A DNA stretch of 64,000 nucleotides from Hydrocarboniphaga sp965279055 (GTDB lineage Bacteria; Pseudomonadota; Gammaproteobacteria; Nevskiales; Nevskiaceae): NCBI RefSeq assembly GCF_965279055.1, contig NZ_OZ257125.1, positions 930,001-994,000 on the forward strand, in the 5' to 3' direction. Positions 25,934 through 34,101 of the stretch are shown one piece after another. Every line of letters starts with the position of its first letter. The first letter of the stretch is position 1. The notes beneath the pieces are model-generated. The model searched no databases. It worked only from the letters and a program-made list of their open reading frames with translations, and was not told where the DNA came from. A program made the translations under genes and the position numbers.

Positions 25934-27031
25934 TCAAACCAGATGCGGCTTCGCCAGGTATTCCTCGGACTGCATTTCCTTGAGCCGCGACAGCGTGCGC
26001 TTGAATTCGAAACGCAGCTTGCGGCCGGCGTAGAGCTGGTCCTGCGGTACCGCCGCGGCCAATAGCAGCTTCACGCCGCGGTCGTAGAACTCGTCCACCA
26101 GGTTGATGAAGCGCCGCGCCGCGTCCTCGTTGTCGACATTGAGCTGCGGAATGCGCGAGATCAGCACGGTGTGATATTCGCGGGCCAGCTGGATGTAGTC
26201 GGCGGCCGAGCGCGCGGTTTCGCAGATCTCGGTGAAGTCGAACCAGACCACGCCGTCGGCACGGCGCCGCGTGCGCAGCTGGCGGTTCTGCACCTCGATC
26301 GGCAGGTTGGTTTCGCCGGGCTTTTGCGCGATTTCCTGGAACCATTGCTCCAGCCGCGCATCGGCCTGCGCATCGAACGGCGACAGATACAGCTGCACGC
26401 GCGTCAGCGTACGCAGCCGATAGTCGACGCCACCGTCGACGTTGAGCACGCGCAGCTGCTGCTTCAGGCGCTCGATCGCCGGCACGAAGTTCTGCCGCTG
26501 CAGGCCGTCCTTGTACAGCTCGTCCGGCGCGCAGTTGCTGGTCGCGACCAGGGTCACGCCCTCGTCGAACAGGTATTCGATCAGGCGGCCGAGGATCATC
26601 GCGTCGGCGATGTCGGAGACGTAGAACTCGTCGAAACACAGCACGCGCACCTGGTGCGAAATCTCCAGTGCGACCAGCTTCAGGGGATCGCGCTTGTGCG
26701 AGTAGGTGCGGCGGCGCTCGTGCACGTCGAGCATGAAGCGGTGAAAGTGCGTGCGCTGCTTGTACTTGAACGGCAGCGACTCGTAGAACGCGTCCATCAG
26801 ATAAGTCTTGCCGCGGCCGACGCCACCCCACATGTACAGGCCCTGCACCGGCGGCCAGGTCAGCCGGTCGCTGAGCAGTTTCTTCTTCGGCGCCTGCGCC
26901 AGCAGCTCTTGCTGAACCCGGTCGAGCGCGTCGACCGCCGCGGCCTGGGAAGCATCGGAGACGAAGCCGCTGCGCGCCAGATCCTGCTGGTAGCGCTGCC
27001 GCGGCGACAGCGTGTTTTCGGGCTCGCTCAT
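25934..27031 (-). CDS. zapE: Cell-division AFG1-like ATPase ZapE
   Basis: A 365-residue P-loop ATPase. Walker A is GGVGRGKT (about residue 70-77) and Walker B is VLCFDEFYV (about 130); SNCAPDELYKDGLQ and HRFMLDVH are ZapE/AFG1 marks. In E. coli ZapE destabilises FtsZ polymers during late division and at low oxygen. The ATG at 27031 overlaps the end of the acyltransferase gene upstream (ATGA), so the two are coupled. Confidence 0.93.
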   Translation of the reverse strand: MSEPENTLSPRQRYQQDLARSGFVSDASQAAAVDALDRVQQELLAQAPKKKLLSDRLTWPPVQGLYMWGGVGRGKTYLMDAFYESLPFKYKQRTHFHRFMLDVHERRRTYSHKRDPLKLVALEISHQVRVLCFDEFYVSDIADAMILGRLIEYLFDEGVTLVATSNCAPDELYKDGLQRQNFVPAIERLKQQLRVLNVDGGVDYRLRTLTRVQLYLSPFDAQADARLEQWFQEIAQKPGETNLPIEVQNRQLRTRRRADGVVWFDFTEICETARSAADYIQLAREYHTVLISRIPQLNVDNEDAARRFINLVDEFYDRGVKLLLAAAVPQDQLYAGRKLRFEFKRTLSRLKEMQSEEYLAKPHLV

Positions 27032-27807
27032 GCGACTTCCGCGTTGGGGTCGATGGCGTCGTCGGCGCTTGCCGGCAGATGCGTGTCGGGCTCGCCGCAC
27101 AGCGCGAGGATCTGCGCGCGCGCCGCATCGCGCAGCTGCGCGGCGCTGCCGCCGACCGGCAAGGGCGCCCCGATGTCGACGTCGACGCGACTCCAGCGGA
27201 AGCGCGTTTTCGCGCCGCCGAGCAGCTGGCGCGTGCCGCGTATCGTCACCGGCACCACCGGCACGCCGGCTTTCGCCGCCAGCAGAAACGCGCCGTTCTT
27301 GAACGGCAGCAGGCCGGCTTCGGCCTTGAACGTGCCTTCGGCAAAAATCGCCAGCGATTCGCCGGCCTGGATGTCGCGCAGCAGCGCGCGCGTCTGCACG
27401 GCGCCGGCGCGAGCACTCGTGCGATTGACGAAGCGATAACCCATTTGTTTGAGCACGCGGCCGGCGTAGAACCATTGCGCGACGCCGTGCTGGATGACGA
27501 AACTGAAACGCGTCGGCAGCGCCGCGGTCATCACCATGCCGTCGAGATAGCTGGCGTGATTGGAGACGACGATGCAGGGCCCGGCCGGCAGGTTTTCGGC
27601 ACCGCGCACGCGAAACGGCACCAGCATCAGCAGCATCCCCAGCCGCACGCCCCAGGCGCCGAGCTGCCGGCGCAAGGTCTGGCCCGGCAGCACCAGGATC
27701 AGCGGGCAGATCAGGATGAAGGTGTTGATGCAGAACACAACCGTCGCGTAGGCGGTATACAGCCAGCCCAGCAGCGAGCCGATCAGGGAAGGGGAGCGGG
27801 GTGACAT
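27028..27807 (-). CDS. plsC: 1-acyl-sn-glycerol-3-phosphate acyltransferase (PlsC family)
   Basis: A 259-residue membrane-bound acyltransferase. It has an N-terminal hydrophobic region (about 10-50), the catalytic NHASYLD motif (H-x4-D), a later FAEGTF glycerophosphate-binding motif, and VPVVPVTIRGT. It would add the second acyl chain in phospholipid synthesis. ATG 27807 (MSPRSPSL) is the best start; upstream codons encode a non-membrane stretch. It overlaps zapE. Confidence 0.88.
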   Translation of the reverse strand: MSPRSPSLIGSLLGWLYTAYATVVFCINTFILICPLILVLPGQTLRRQLGAWGVRLGMLLMLVPFRVRGAENLPAGPCIVVSNHASYLDGMVMTAALPTRFSFVIQHGVAQWFYAGRVLKQMGYRFVNRTSARAGAVQTRALLRDIQAGESLAIFAEGTFKAEAGLLPFKNGAFLLAAKAGVPVVPVTIRGTRQLLGGAKTRFRWSRVDVDIGAPLPVGGSAAQLRDAARAQILALCGEPDTHLPASADDAIDPNAEVA

Positions 27808-27998
27808 AGGCCGCGGATTATAAGGCCAAGCCCCGCCGCGCTCCTTACAATGCGGGCAGCGATGAGCACCCCCAATCTCCCTTCGCCCCGCGCCGCCGCC
27901 GCGCGCCCGATTCGAGCCGGGATCTTGCGTAAGTGGCATCATGCAGGCCCGGCCGCCGCGCCGGCATGCGATCAAACCGGATCACCCTGGATTACCTC

Positions 27999-28838
27999 GT
28001 GAAGACCTTGCGCCATAGCCTGACCCTGTTGCTGACCCTGCTTTTCGTCGCCGCCTGCAAGCCGCCGACGCCGGACGCTGCCGACAAGGCCGCCGTCGAC
28101 AAGGCCGCACAAGCCACGGCCGTGGCGCCGGCCAGCGAAAATCCCGCCGAGCTGGCCGCGGTGCGCGCCGCGGTCAAGGCCAACATGCCCGACCTGGACC
28201 CGGAGCAGATCCGCTCCACGCCGATGCCGGGCATTTACGAAATCCAGATCGGCATGAACTTCGGCTACGTCACGGCCGATGGCCGTTACCTGATCGCCGG
28301 CGACCTCACCGACCTGAAGACGCGCCAGGAACTGACCGAAGACCGCCGCCGCGACGCGCGCGTCGCCCTGGTGGAGAAAATCGATCGCGAAGGCTTCATC
28401 GAGTTCGCGCCGGAGAACATGCCGGCCAAGTACACGGTCACCGTGTTCACCGACGTCGACTGCGGCTACTGCCGCATGCTGCATCGTCAGATCAAGGACT
28501 ACAACGCGCTCGGCATCGCGGTGCGCTACGTGTTTTTCCCGCGCAGCGGCGCCAATACGCCGTCGTTCTACCAGGCCGAAGAAGTCTGGTGCTCGGCCGA
28601 CCGCAAGGCCGCGCTGACCCGCGCCAAGAGCGGCATCGACCTGAACTCGGACAAGAGCTGCCCGAACCCGGTGATGGCGCATCTGCAGGCCGCCGCCGAA
28701 CTCGGCCTGCGCGGCACGCCGTCGATCGTGCTGCCGGACGGCGAGCTGGTGCCGGGCTATCGGCCGCCGGCCGATCTGCTGGCGGTGCTGCAGCAGAAGA
28801 ACGCCGAGCAGGCGCTGCCGCCGGCGCCGACGGGTTGA
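27999..28838 (+). CDS. DsbC-like thiol:disulfide protein, lipoprotein (paralogue 1)
   Basis: A 279-residue DsbC/DsbG-family protein. The GTG at 27999 gives a clean signal peptide ending in the lipobox VAAC, so it should be lipid-anchored. The N-terminal dimerisation domain includes GIYEIQIGMNFGYVTADGRY; the thioredoxin domain has FTDVDCGYC (active site CGYC), the second Cys pair (VWCSAD...KSCPNP) and the cis-Pro site RGTPSIV. It would reshuffle or reduce wrong disulfides in periplasmic proteins. A close paralogue follows. Confidence 0.87.
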   Translation: MKTLRHSLTLLLTLLFVAACKPPTPDAADKAAVDKAAQATAVAPASENPAELAAVRAAVKANMPDLDPEQIRSTPMPGIYEIQIGMNFGYVTADGRYLIAGDLTDLKTRQELTEDRRRDARVALVEKIDREGFIEFAPENMPAKYTVTVFTDVDCGYCRMLHRQIKDYNALGIAVRYVFFPRSGANTPSFYQAEEVWCSADRKAALTRAKSGIDLNSDKSCPNPVMAHLQAAAELGLRGTPSIVLPDGELVPGYRPPADLLAVLQQKNAEQALPPAPTG

Positions 28839-28858
28839 TCGATTCGTTTTATCTCCTT

Positions 28859-28966
28859 CCCCCATTGGCGTGGGAAGGCCGGGATGAGGGCGCGACGCCA
28901 GCGCGGCTCCGCGACGACTCGCCCCCACCCCAACCCTCCCCCGCAAGCGGGGGAGGGAGTGCGAGC
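28859..28966. repeat. REP-like element fused to the 5' end of the next gene
   Basis: A palindromic repeat of the same family as 942-1048. It ends CCCTCCCCCGCAAGCGGGGG followed by AGGGAG. It lies in the short gap between the two DsbC-like genes and runs right up to the coding start of the second. Confidence 0.7.
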
Positions 28967-29740
28967 CTGCGGCGATGGATCGGCGCGGTGCTGCTGCTGA
29001 TTGCCGCAACGCCGAGCTTCGCGGCCGACGCGCCGGTGGATGCCGAACTCGAGCAGATGCGCGACCGCCTGGCCACGCGCCTGCCCGAAGTGCGCCGTGA
29101 AGATGTACAGCGCTCGGCCGCGCCGGGTCTGTTCGAGGTGCGCGCCGGCGTGACCTTCGGCTACGTCACCGCCGACGGCAAGTACGTGATCTCCGGCGAG
29201 ATGGCGAATCTCGACAACGGCGAGCACATCACCGACGCGCGTCGCGACCAGTACCGGTTGAAGGTCGTGCAGGGCCTGCAGGCCGACGCGATCGAGTTCG
29301 CGCCGGCGCAGGCCACGCAGTGGATCACCGTGTTCACCGACGTCGATTGCCACTACTGCCGGCTGCTGCATCGCGAAGTGCCGGAGTTGAACAAGCTCGG
29401 CATCGGCGTCCGCTACCTGTTCTTCTCCAAGTACGGCGCGCCGTCGCAGGCCTTCGATCGCGCGCGCGTGATCTGGTGCCAGAAGGACCAGCAGGCGTCG
29501 TTGAATGTCGGCCTGCTGTCCGGCGTCGTGCCGTCGCGCGAGGCCAGCTGCAAAGACCCGGTGCGCGCGCAGTACCAGGCCGCGGTCGATCTCGGCATTC
29601 ATGGCACGCCGGCGATCATCCTGCCCGACGGCGGCCTGAGCTATGGCTACGCCAAGGCAGACGCGATCGTGCAGGAGATCAGCGATCGCGCGGCCGCGGC
29701 GGCGCAGCAGTTAAGCGCACAGCCCGCTGCGGCGCCTTAG
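28967..29740 (+). CDS. DsbC-like thiol:disulfide protein (paralogue 2)
   Basis: A 257-residue paralogue of the gene before it. Signal peptide RRWIGAVLLLIAATPSFA, domain segment GLFEVRAGVTFGYVTADGKY, active site CHYC in FTDVDCHYC, further Cys (VIWCQK, ASCKDP) and GTPAIILPDG. No lipobox, so it should be soluble in the periplasm. No ATG, GTG or TTG gives a complete signal peptide next to a ribosome site; the best start is CTG at 28967, preceded at 7 nt by GGAGGGAG supplied by the REP element. A TTG near 28866 would translate the repeat. The frame and motifs are firm, the start is not. Confidence 0.8.
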   Translation: MRRWIGAVLLLIAATPSFAADAPVDAELEQMRDRLATRLPEVRREDVQRSAAPGLFEVRAGVTFGYVTADGKYVISGEMANLDNGEHITDARRDQYRLKVVQGLQADAIEFAPAQATQWITVFTDVDCHYCRLLHREVPELNKLGIGVRYLFFSKYGAPSQAFDRARVIWCQKDQQASLNVGLLSGVVPSREASCKDPVRAQYQAAVDLGIHGTPAIILPDGGLSYGYAKADAIVQEISDRAAAAAQQLSAQPAAAP

Positions 29741-29914
29741 GGAACCTCTGATGAAGTCCTGCGCGCCCGCGTTGCCCCGAAAGGCGGTGGCCGAAAGGGG
29801 CGCATTGCGGCGTCTCTCCTTCCTCATGTACGTCCGGTACATTTCGTCAGTCGTTCCTTGCACTGCGCCCCTTTCGGTCACCGCGCGGACGTGCAGGACT
29901 TCATCAGAGGTTCC
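29741..29914. mobile_element. MITE-like element B with TTAG target duplication
   Basis: 174 bp bounded by perfect inverted ends (GGAACCTCTGATGAAGTCCT at 29741 and its complement ending at 29914), flanked on both sides by TTAG (29737-29740 and 29915-29918). There is no coding frame. Ends and target type match the IS5-type element at 53041-54236, so that kind of transposase probably mobilises it. The left TTAG contains the stop codon of the DsbC-like gene. Confidence 0.88.
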
Positions 29915-29930
29915 TTAGCGTTTCGCTGAC

Positions 29931-30266
29931 ATGCTCGACACACTCAAACAACAGTGGGAACAGTTCAAGGCGCAGCAGCCCGGCACGCGCTTTCAGGCGC
30001 AGCATCGTCGCGGCCACCAGGGTGCCAAGTCGCCGATGGCGCGCGTCGTGCGCGCGGTACTGGCCGTGGTCATCACGCTGGTCGGACTGGTGATGATGCC
30101 GGCACCGGGCCCCGGCATGCTGGTCGTCGCCTTCGGCCTGGTGCTGCTGGCGCGCGAATCGCTGATGGTCGCGCGCCTGCTCGACCGTGCTGAGCTGTGG
30201 CTGCGGCCGCGTGCGCTGCGCGTCGTCGCCTGGTGGAAGCGACGTCGCGCGCCGGATCGGGCATGA
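29931..30266 (+). CDS. PGPGW-family transmembrane protein
   Basis: A 111-residue membrane protein. Two hydrophobic segments (about 43-60 and 65-82) surround the family motif, here PAPGPGMLVVAFGLVLLA. The N-terminus is polar and Gln-rich (QQWEQFKAQQPGTRFQAQHRR) and the C-terminus strongly basic (WWKRRRAPDRA). Function unknown. ATG 29931 follows element B at 16 bp, so the element may supply or block its promoter. Confidence 0.8.
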   Translation: MLDTLKQQWEQFKAQQPGTRFQAQHRRGHQGAKSPMARVVRAVLAVVITLVGLVMMPAPGPGMLVVAFGLVLLARESLMVARLLDRAELWLRPRALRVVAWWKRRRAPDRA

Positions 30267-30347
30267 GCCGCGCTCGGGATTGATCGTTTGAAGTGACCGC
30301 GCGGTGCGGACGTCGGCAGTGCCGGCGCAAACCCGTTGCCGACGATC

Positions 30348-31037
30348 TCAGGGCTGGTGTTTGCGGTAGTCCGCGATCAAGGTGCCCGCAGCCCGCACTT
30401 CGGCTTCGTGGTCGGTCTCGCGCCAGGGCTCGTCGAGACCGGCGTGGTACCACTCGCGCATCGCCGGCAAGGCCAGCAAGCGCGCAGCATAGGCCGCCGC
30501 CACGCTGCCCAGCGGCAGCGCGTAGGTCTGCACGCGGAACGCCACCGGCGCGAAGAACGCGTCGACCGCGGTGAACGAGGTGCCCGCCAGGAAGGGGCCG
30601 CCGAAACGCGACAGGCCCTCGTTCCACAATTCTTCGATGCGATCGATATCGCGCTGCAGATCGTCGGCGATCAGCAGCGGCGTCACGCGCAGCCCGCAGT
30701 TCATCGGACACTTCGAGCGCAGCGCGCCGAAACCGGAATGCATTTCACTGGCGGCGCTGCGCGACCAGGCGCGTGCGCTTTGGTCTGCGGCCCAGACCCG
30801 CGCATGGGATTCGGCGAGGTATTCGACGATCGCCAGTGAATCCCAGACGGTGATGTTGCCGTCGACCAGGCAGGGCACCTTGCCATTTGGCGAGAAGCGC
30901 CGGAACGCATTCCAGCTCGAACCGGCAGCAAACGGCACCAGCTGCTCTTCGAAAGCGATGCCGCACTCGCGCATCAGCAGCCAGGGACGCAGCGACCAGG
31001 ACGAGTAGTTCTTGTTGGCGATGTAAAGCTGGAGCAT
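30348..31037 (-). CDS. Glutathione S-transferase family protein
   Basis: A 229-residue cytosolic GST. The thioredoxin-like N-domain (1-80) opens LYIANKNYSSWSLRPWLLM, with Ser in the likely catalytic position, then GKVPCLVDGNITVWDSLAIVEYL (cis-Pro and the Glu/Asp-Ser glutathione site). The C-terminal helical domain has FLAGTSFTAVDAFFAPV. The sequence resembles the zeta/omega-like bacterial GST group often annotated as YfcF/GstB-like. The substrate is not evident. Confidence 0.88.
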   Translation of the reverse strand: MLQLYIANKNYSSWSLRPWLLMRECGIAFEEQLVPFAAGSSWNAFRRFSPNGKVPCLVDGNITVWDSLAIVEYLAESHARVWAADQSARAWSRSAASEMHSGFGALRSKCPMNCGLRVTPLLIADDLQRDIDRIEELWNEGLSRFGGPFLAGTSFTAVDAFFAPVAFRVQTYALPLGSVAAAYAARLLALPAMREWYHAGLDEPWRETDHEAEVRAAGTLIADYRKHQP

Positions 31038-31146
31038 GGCGGTCTTCAGCGCAGAGCGACGCCGAATAGTAGCCGGGACGCAGGCGGGCGTTCAGTCTCG
31101 CCGCTGCATGCTGGCGGTGGTCGTACTCATCCACAGGAGAAACATT

Positions 31147-31308
31147 ATGAAAAACCTCATCGGAACCTTCGCCACACTGGCGATGCTCGCAGGCGCCAGT
31201 TCGCTGGTCGGCTGCAACACCATGGAAGGCGCCGGCAAGGACGTCGAGAAGACCGGCCAGGTGATCCAGAAATGCGCCGACACCACCGACCCGTCCTGCA
31301 AGCGTTAA
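31147..31308 (+). CDS. Entericidin A/B family lipoprotein
   Basis: A 53-residue small lipoprotein. Signal MKNLIGTFATLAMLAGASSL ends in a lipobox (LVGC); the mature part CNTMEGAGKDVEKTGQVIQ is the entericidin signature. Family members sit in the cell envelope and respond to stress; in E. coli the A/B pair acts as antidote and toxin, but a single copy is common. ATG 31147 follows CAGGAGAAAC. A strong terminator follows. Confidence 0.9.
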   Translation: MKNLIGTFATLAMLAGASSLVGCNTMEGAGKDVEKTGQVIQKCADTTDPSCKR

Positions 31309-31328
31309 CCGTCGTAGCGATATCGCGA

Positions 31329-31366
31329 CCCGCGCAGGCCCAATGGCCGCGCGGGTTTTATTTTTT
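31329..31366 (+). terminator. Rho-independent terminator of the entericidin gene
   Basis: Arms CCCGCGC (31329-31335) and GCGCGGG (31349-31355), followed by TTTTATTTTTT. It overlaps the last codons of the convergent yqjH-like gene. Confidence 0.88.
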
Positions 31367-32134
31367 CCAGTAGCCGGCCGCTTTGATCCAGTCCGGATCG
31401 TGGCCGCGCTGTTCGACCAGATGGTCGCGTATCGCCATCGCGCGTTGCGATTCGGTCGCGATCCAGATGTAGCAATCGCCTTGCGGCAGTTCGATCGTCG
31501 CGAGCTTGCGTTGCAGCAGTACGCCGGCATCGGCGCCATTGCGATGCAGCCAGTACACATGCGTGTTTAACGGCAGCGCCTGTTGCTCGTCGGCGCTGGC
31601 GACTTCGCCGACGACGACGATGTTGCTGCCAGCCGGCAACTCCTCGATGCGCCGCGCGATCGAGGGCAGCGCGGTTTCGTCGCCGGCGAGCAGATAGCTG
31701 TCGAAGTCATTCGGCGGAATCGACGACCCGCGCGGACCGCCGACGCCGATCCACTGACCGATCCGGGCCTGCGCGGCCCAGGTCGCCGCCGGGCCTTCGC
31801 CATGCAGCACGAAGTCGATGTCGAGCTCGCCGGCGTCCGCATCAAAGCGCCGCGGCGTGTAGTCGCGCGCCGGTGAAAAGATCGTGCCTTCGGGCAGGCT
31901 CATTGGCTCGCCGGAGAACGTCGGCATGCGCGGCCGTTGTTCGCCGGGCAGCGGAAAGAACAGCTTTACGTGATCGTCCGGCGACGGGCTGCTGAAGCCT
32001 TGGAGATCGGCGCCGCTCAAGGTGACGCGGCGCATTTTCGGCGTCAGATCGACCACGCGTTTGACCTGCAGCTGGCGCGGCACCAGGCGATGGCGCACGC
32101 GGGTGAAGACATGCGCTTCCGCTGCTTCGATCAT
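31358..32134 (-). CDS. yqjH: Siderophore-interacting protein / NADPH-dependent ferric reductase (YqjH/ViuB family)
   Basis: A 258-residue FAD-binding_9/SIP family protein. The FAD domain has the LTPKMRRVTLSG and ARDYTPRRFD (R-x-Y-T/S) motifs. The C-terminal domain has LLAGDETALPSIARRIEELP and WIATESQRAMAIRDHL. It would reduce ferric siderophores in the cytoplasm to free iron. Its ATG overlaps the stop of the upstream PadR gene (ATGA), making a regulator-reductase operon. In E. coli yqjH and yqjI are divergent. Confidence 0.88.
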   Translation of the reverse strand: MIEAAEAHVFTRVRHRLVPRQLQVKRVVDLTPKMRRVTLSGADLQGFSSPSPDDHVKLFFPLPGEQRPRMPTFSGEPMSLPEGTIFSPARDYTPRRFDADAGELDIDFVLHGEGPAATWAAQARIGQWIGVGGPRGSSIPPNDFDSYLLAGDETALPSIARRIEELPAGSNIVVVGEVASADEQQALPLNTHVYWLHRNGADAGVLLQRKLATIELPQGDCYIWIATESQRAMAIRDHLVEQRGHDPDWIKAAGYWKK

Positions 32135-32814
32135 GACCCCGCCTTGCCGATGTCGGCGACGGCCTTGTCGATGATCGCGGTCACGCGCGCGGTTTCGGCC
32201 GTGTCCCAGTTGCGCTCGTGCGCCATCAGCGCCTGCTTCAGCTGCTCCACCGAATCGCGAATCGCATTGGGCACGCTGAGCTTGGCGCGCATCCGCGCCG
32301 ACATTTTCAGGCCCTGCTTCACCGCTTCGACTTCAGCGAGATTCTGCTGCAGGAAGCGGCGGCCTTCGTCGGTGATCGCGTACTGCTTCTTGGCGCTTTC
32401 GTCGGCCTGATGGATCGCGGCGTAGCCGGATTCTTCGAGAAACGTCAGCGTCGGGTAGATCGCGCCGGGGCTGGGCGTGTAGGTGCCGCCGGCCAGATCC
32501 TCGATCGCGCGGATCAGCTCGTAGCCGTGGCGCGGCTGCTCGGCGATCAGCGACAGCAGCAGCAGCTTCAGGTCGCCCTGGCCGAACATGCGGCTGGAGC
32601 GTCCGCCGCCGCCATGGCGCGGATCGCGGCCGCGCGGGTCGTCGCCGCCGTCACGGCCACCAAAAGGGCCGCCGCCGAAGGGCCCGCGGTGATGCCGGCC
32701 GATCATCGACCACAGGCCGTGCAGGCGCTCGTGCAGATCTTGCTGGTGATGGGAGGAGGGGCCGCCATGGCGGCGGTCGTCGTGGTGTGAGTGATCGGAA
32801 AAATGGCGATGCAT
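32131..32814 (-). CDS. yqjI: PadR-family metal-responsive repressor with His-rich N-terminus (YqjI-like)
   Basis: A 227-residue regulator. The first 45 residues hold about 14 His (for example HRHFSDHSHHDDRRH and GRHHRG), then a Gly/Arg/Asp-rich linker, then the winged-helix PadR domain (about 75-160) with LLLLSLIAEQPRHGYELIRAIEDL and TYTPSPGAIYPTLTFLEE, and a C-terminal helix. This matches E. coli YqjI, which senses nickel (and iron) and represses yqjH. It lacks the CC pairs of E. coli YqjI, so metal binding would rest on His. ATG 32814 gives the full His tract. Confidence 0.88.
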   Translation of the reverse strand: MHRHFSDHSHHDDRRHGGPSSHHQQDLHERLHGLWSMIGRHHRGPFGGGPFGGRDGGDDPRGRDPRHGGGGRSSRMFGQGDLKLLLLSLIAEQPRHGYELIRAIEDLAGGTYTPSPGAIYPTLTFLEESGYAAIHQADESAKKQYAITDEGRRFLQQNLAEVEAVKQGLKMSARMRAKLSVPNAIRDSVEQLKQALMAHERNWDTAETARVTAIIDKAVADIGKAGS

Positions 32815-32831
32815 GAGTGCTCCTAAAGCGT

Positions 32832-32877
32832 GATATGTCTTAAGTAAATTACTTAAGTAACTATCATAAGATATATC
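32832..32877. promoter_or_regulatory. Palindromic YqjI-type operator
   Basis: A perfect inverted repeat CTTAAGTAA-A-TTACTTAAG (32839-32857) lies inside a wider imperfect one (GATATGTCTTA at 32832 against TAAGATATATC at 32867, 10 of 11 pairs). It sits 24-60 bp before the PadR gene and is the only strongly AT-rich patch nearby. AT-rich dyads are typical of YqjI sites, so autoregulation is likely. Confidence 0.75.
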
Positions 32878-33002
32878 GTAACAAAATCGAATGCAACACC
32901 CTCCCCGGGTCGGTATCGTCGGCAGTGCCGCCTGATATGTTTTCCCGTGCGGCATCCAGGCCGGGTCGGGGGACCCGCGTGCTATCGATGGGGAAGAATC
33001 CA

Positions 33003-34094
33003 GTGAAATCATTTGCCACCCGCCGCTGCTGCTTGGCGGTTTTGTTGTTTGCCTGTGCGCCCGCATTCGCCGGCCAGGCCAGTTACCAGGCCCTGCAGAC
33101 CGGCAATCCCGGCACGCCCGGCGACGGCGTGTTCGTGTCGCCGCCCTTTGACGACGAGTCCTACGAGCTGAAGACGCCGTACCCGATCGTTGGCATCGAC
33201 GACGGCGTGATGTTCACGCTGTTCCCGAAAGCGCCGGTGCAGTTCACCGTGGGTGCCGACTGGGACCGCGTGGGCTTTCAGCTCGCGCTACCGGATCTGT
33301 CCTGTTACGCCAGCACCGGCCTGCCGATCAACGGTCTTGTGACGGTCAAGGGTGCCGCTGGCGGTTACGCGTTCCTGTCGCTGGAAACGATGCAGTCGCT
33401 GTATCAGATACTGCAGCAGTACTGTTCGACCGCTACCGGCGTCGGCTTCGAGCAACTCGTCGTCAAGGCAGTTTCGGCGATTTACACGGTGACCGACGGC
33501 AGCGAGCCGCCTTATGCGCACGTCAACGATCTGGACGCGCTGGCGCTGGGACTCAGCAGCCAGGCCGTGCCCGGCAAAGACAGCCAAGTGGCGGACCTGA
33601 AGGCCAGCATTTCCGAAGGGCTCGATCCGATCGCTCCGGGAGCCGGCGGCTCCCTGTTTTTCGACGTGCAGAACATCGGATCGAAGCCGGCCAAGCAGGC
33701 GACGGCGAAGGCAACGCTTCCGGACAACGTGCAGATCGGATCGATTTACGCCAATGGCTGGAACTGCAGCAAAAAAAAGAATCAGCTGGAGTGCGTCTAC
33801 CCGTCGACGATTCCAGGCGGAGGCTATAAGGATTTTTACGTGGATTTCCAGGCGCCTGCCGAGCCGCAGGTCCTGACCGCGAAACTGAAAGTCGGGGCGA
33901 GCAACGACGCCGACAGCTCGAACAACACCGCGGTCGAAAAAACCACGGTGAGTTCCTGCACGCTCAGCCAGGTGCAGAACTTCCTGTTGCAATACCCTGC
34001 GACGTTCATCGTCGATGCCGATGGATCGCGACAGGCGAAACCCGGTCTGAATCCGGATGCCTGCCGGGCCGCAGCGGCGCCCGCATCGCGCTAA
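33003..34094 (+). CDS. Secreted protein with DUF11/CARDB-like domain, function unknown
   Basis: A 363-residue exported protein. The signal peptide (KSFATRRCCLAVLLFACAPAFA) gives an N-terminal domain of unknown kind (about 25-205) with six or more Cys/Tyr-containing segments, then a beta-sandwich-like part (about 215-315) with FFDVQNIGSKPAKQATAKAT, NGWNCS and SNDADSSNNTA, marks of DUF11/CARDB domains. GTG 33003 is preferred because GGGGAAG lies 6 nt upstream; the ATG at 32988 would add five residues. No partner gene is evident. Confidence 0.65.
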   Translation: MKSFATRRCCLAVLLFACAPAFAGQASYQALQTGNPGTPGDGVFVSPPFDDESYELKTPYPIVGIDDGVMFTLFPKAPVQFTVGADWDRVGFQLALPDLSCYASTGLPINGLVTVKGAAGGYAFLSLETMQSLYQILQQYCSTATGVGFEQLVVKAVSAIYTVTDGSEPPYAHVNDLDALALGLSSQAVPGKDSQVADLKASISEGLDPIAPGAGGSLFFDVQNIGSKPAKQATAKATLPDNVQIGSIYANGWNCSKKKNQLECVYPSTIPGGGYKDFYVDFQAPAEPQVLTAKLKVGASNDADSSNNTAVEKTTVSSCTLSQVQNFLLQYPATFIVDADGSRQAKPGLNPDACRAAAAPASR

Positions 34095-34101
34095 TGAACG
34101 C

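Noticed and set aside
27841..27998. Possible small gene in the divergent gap before the first DsbC-like gene
   Set aside because: The frames here only extend the neighbouring genes upstream and have no ribosome site or protein-like text.
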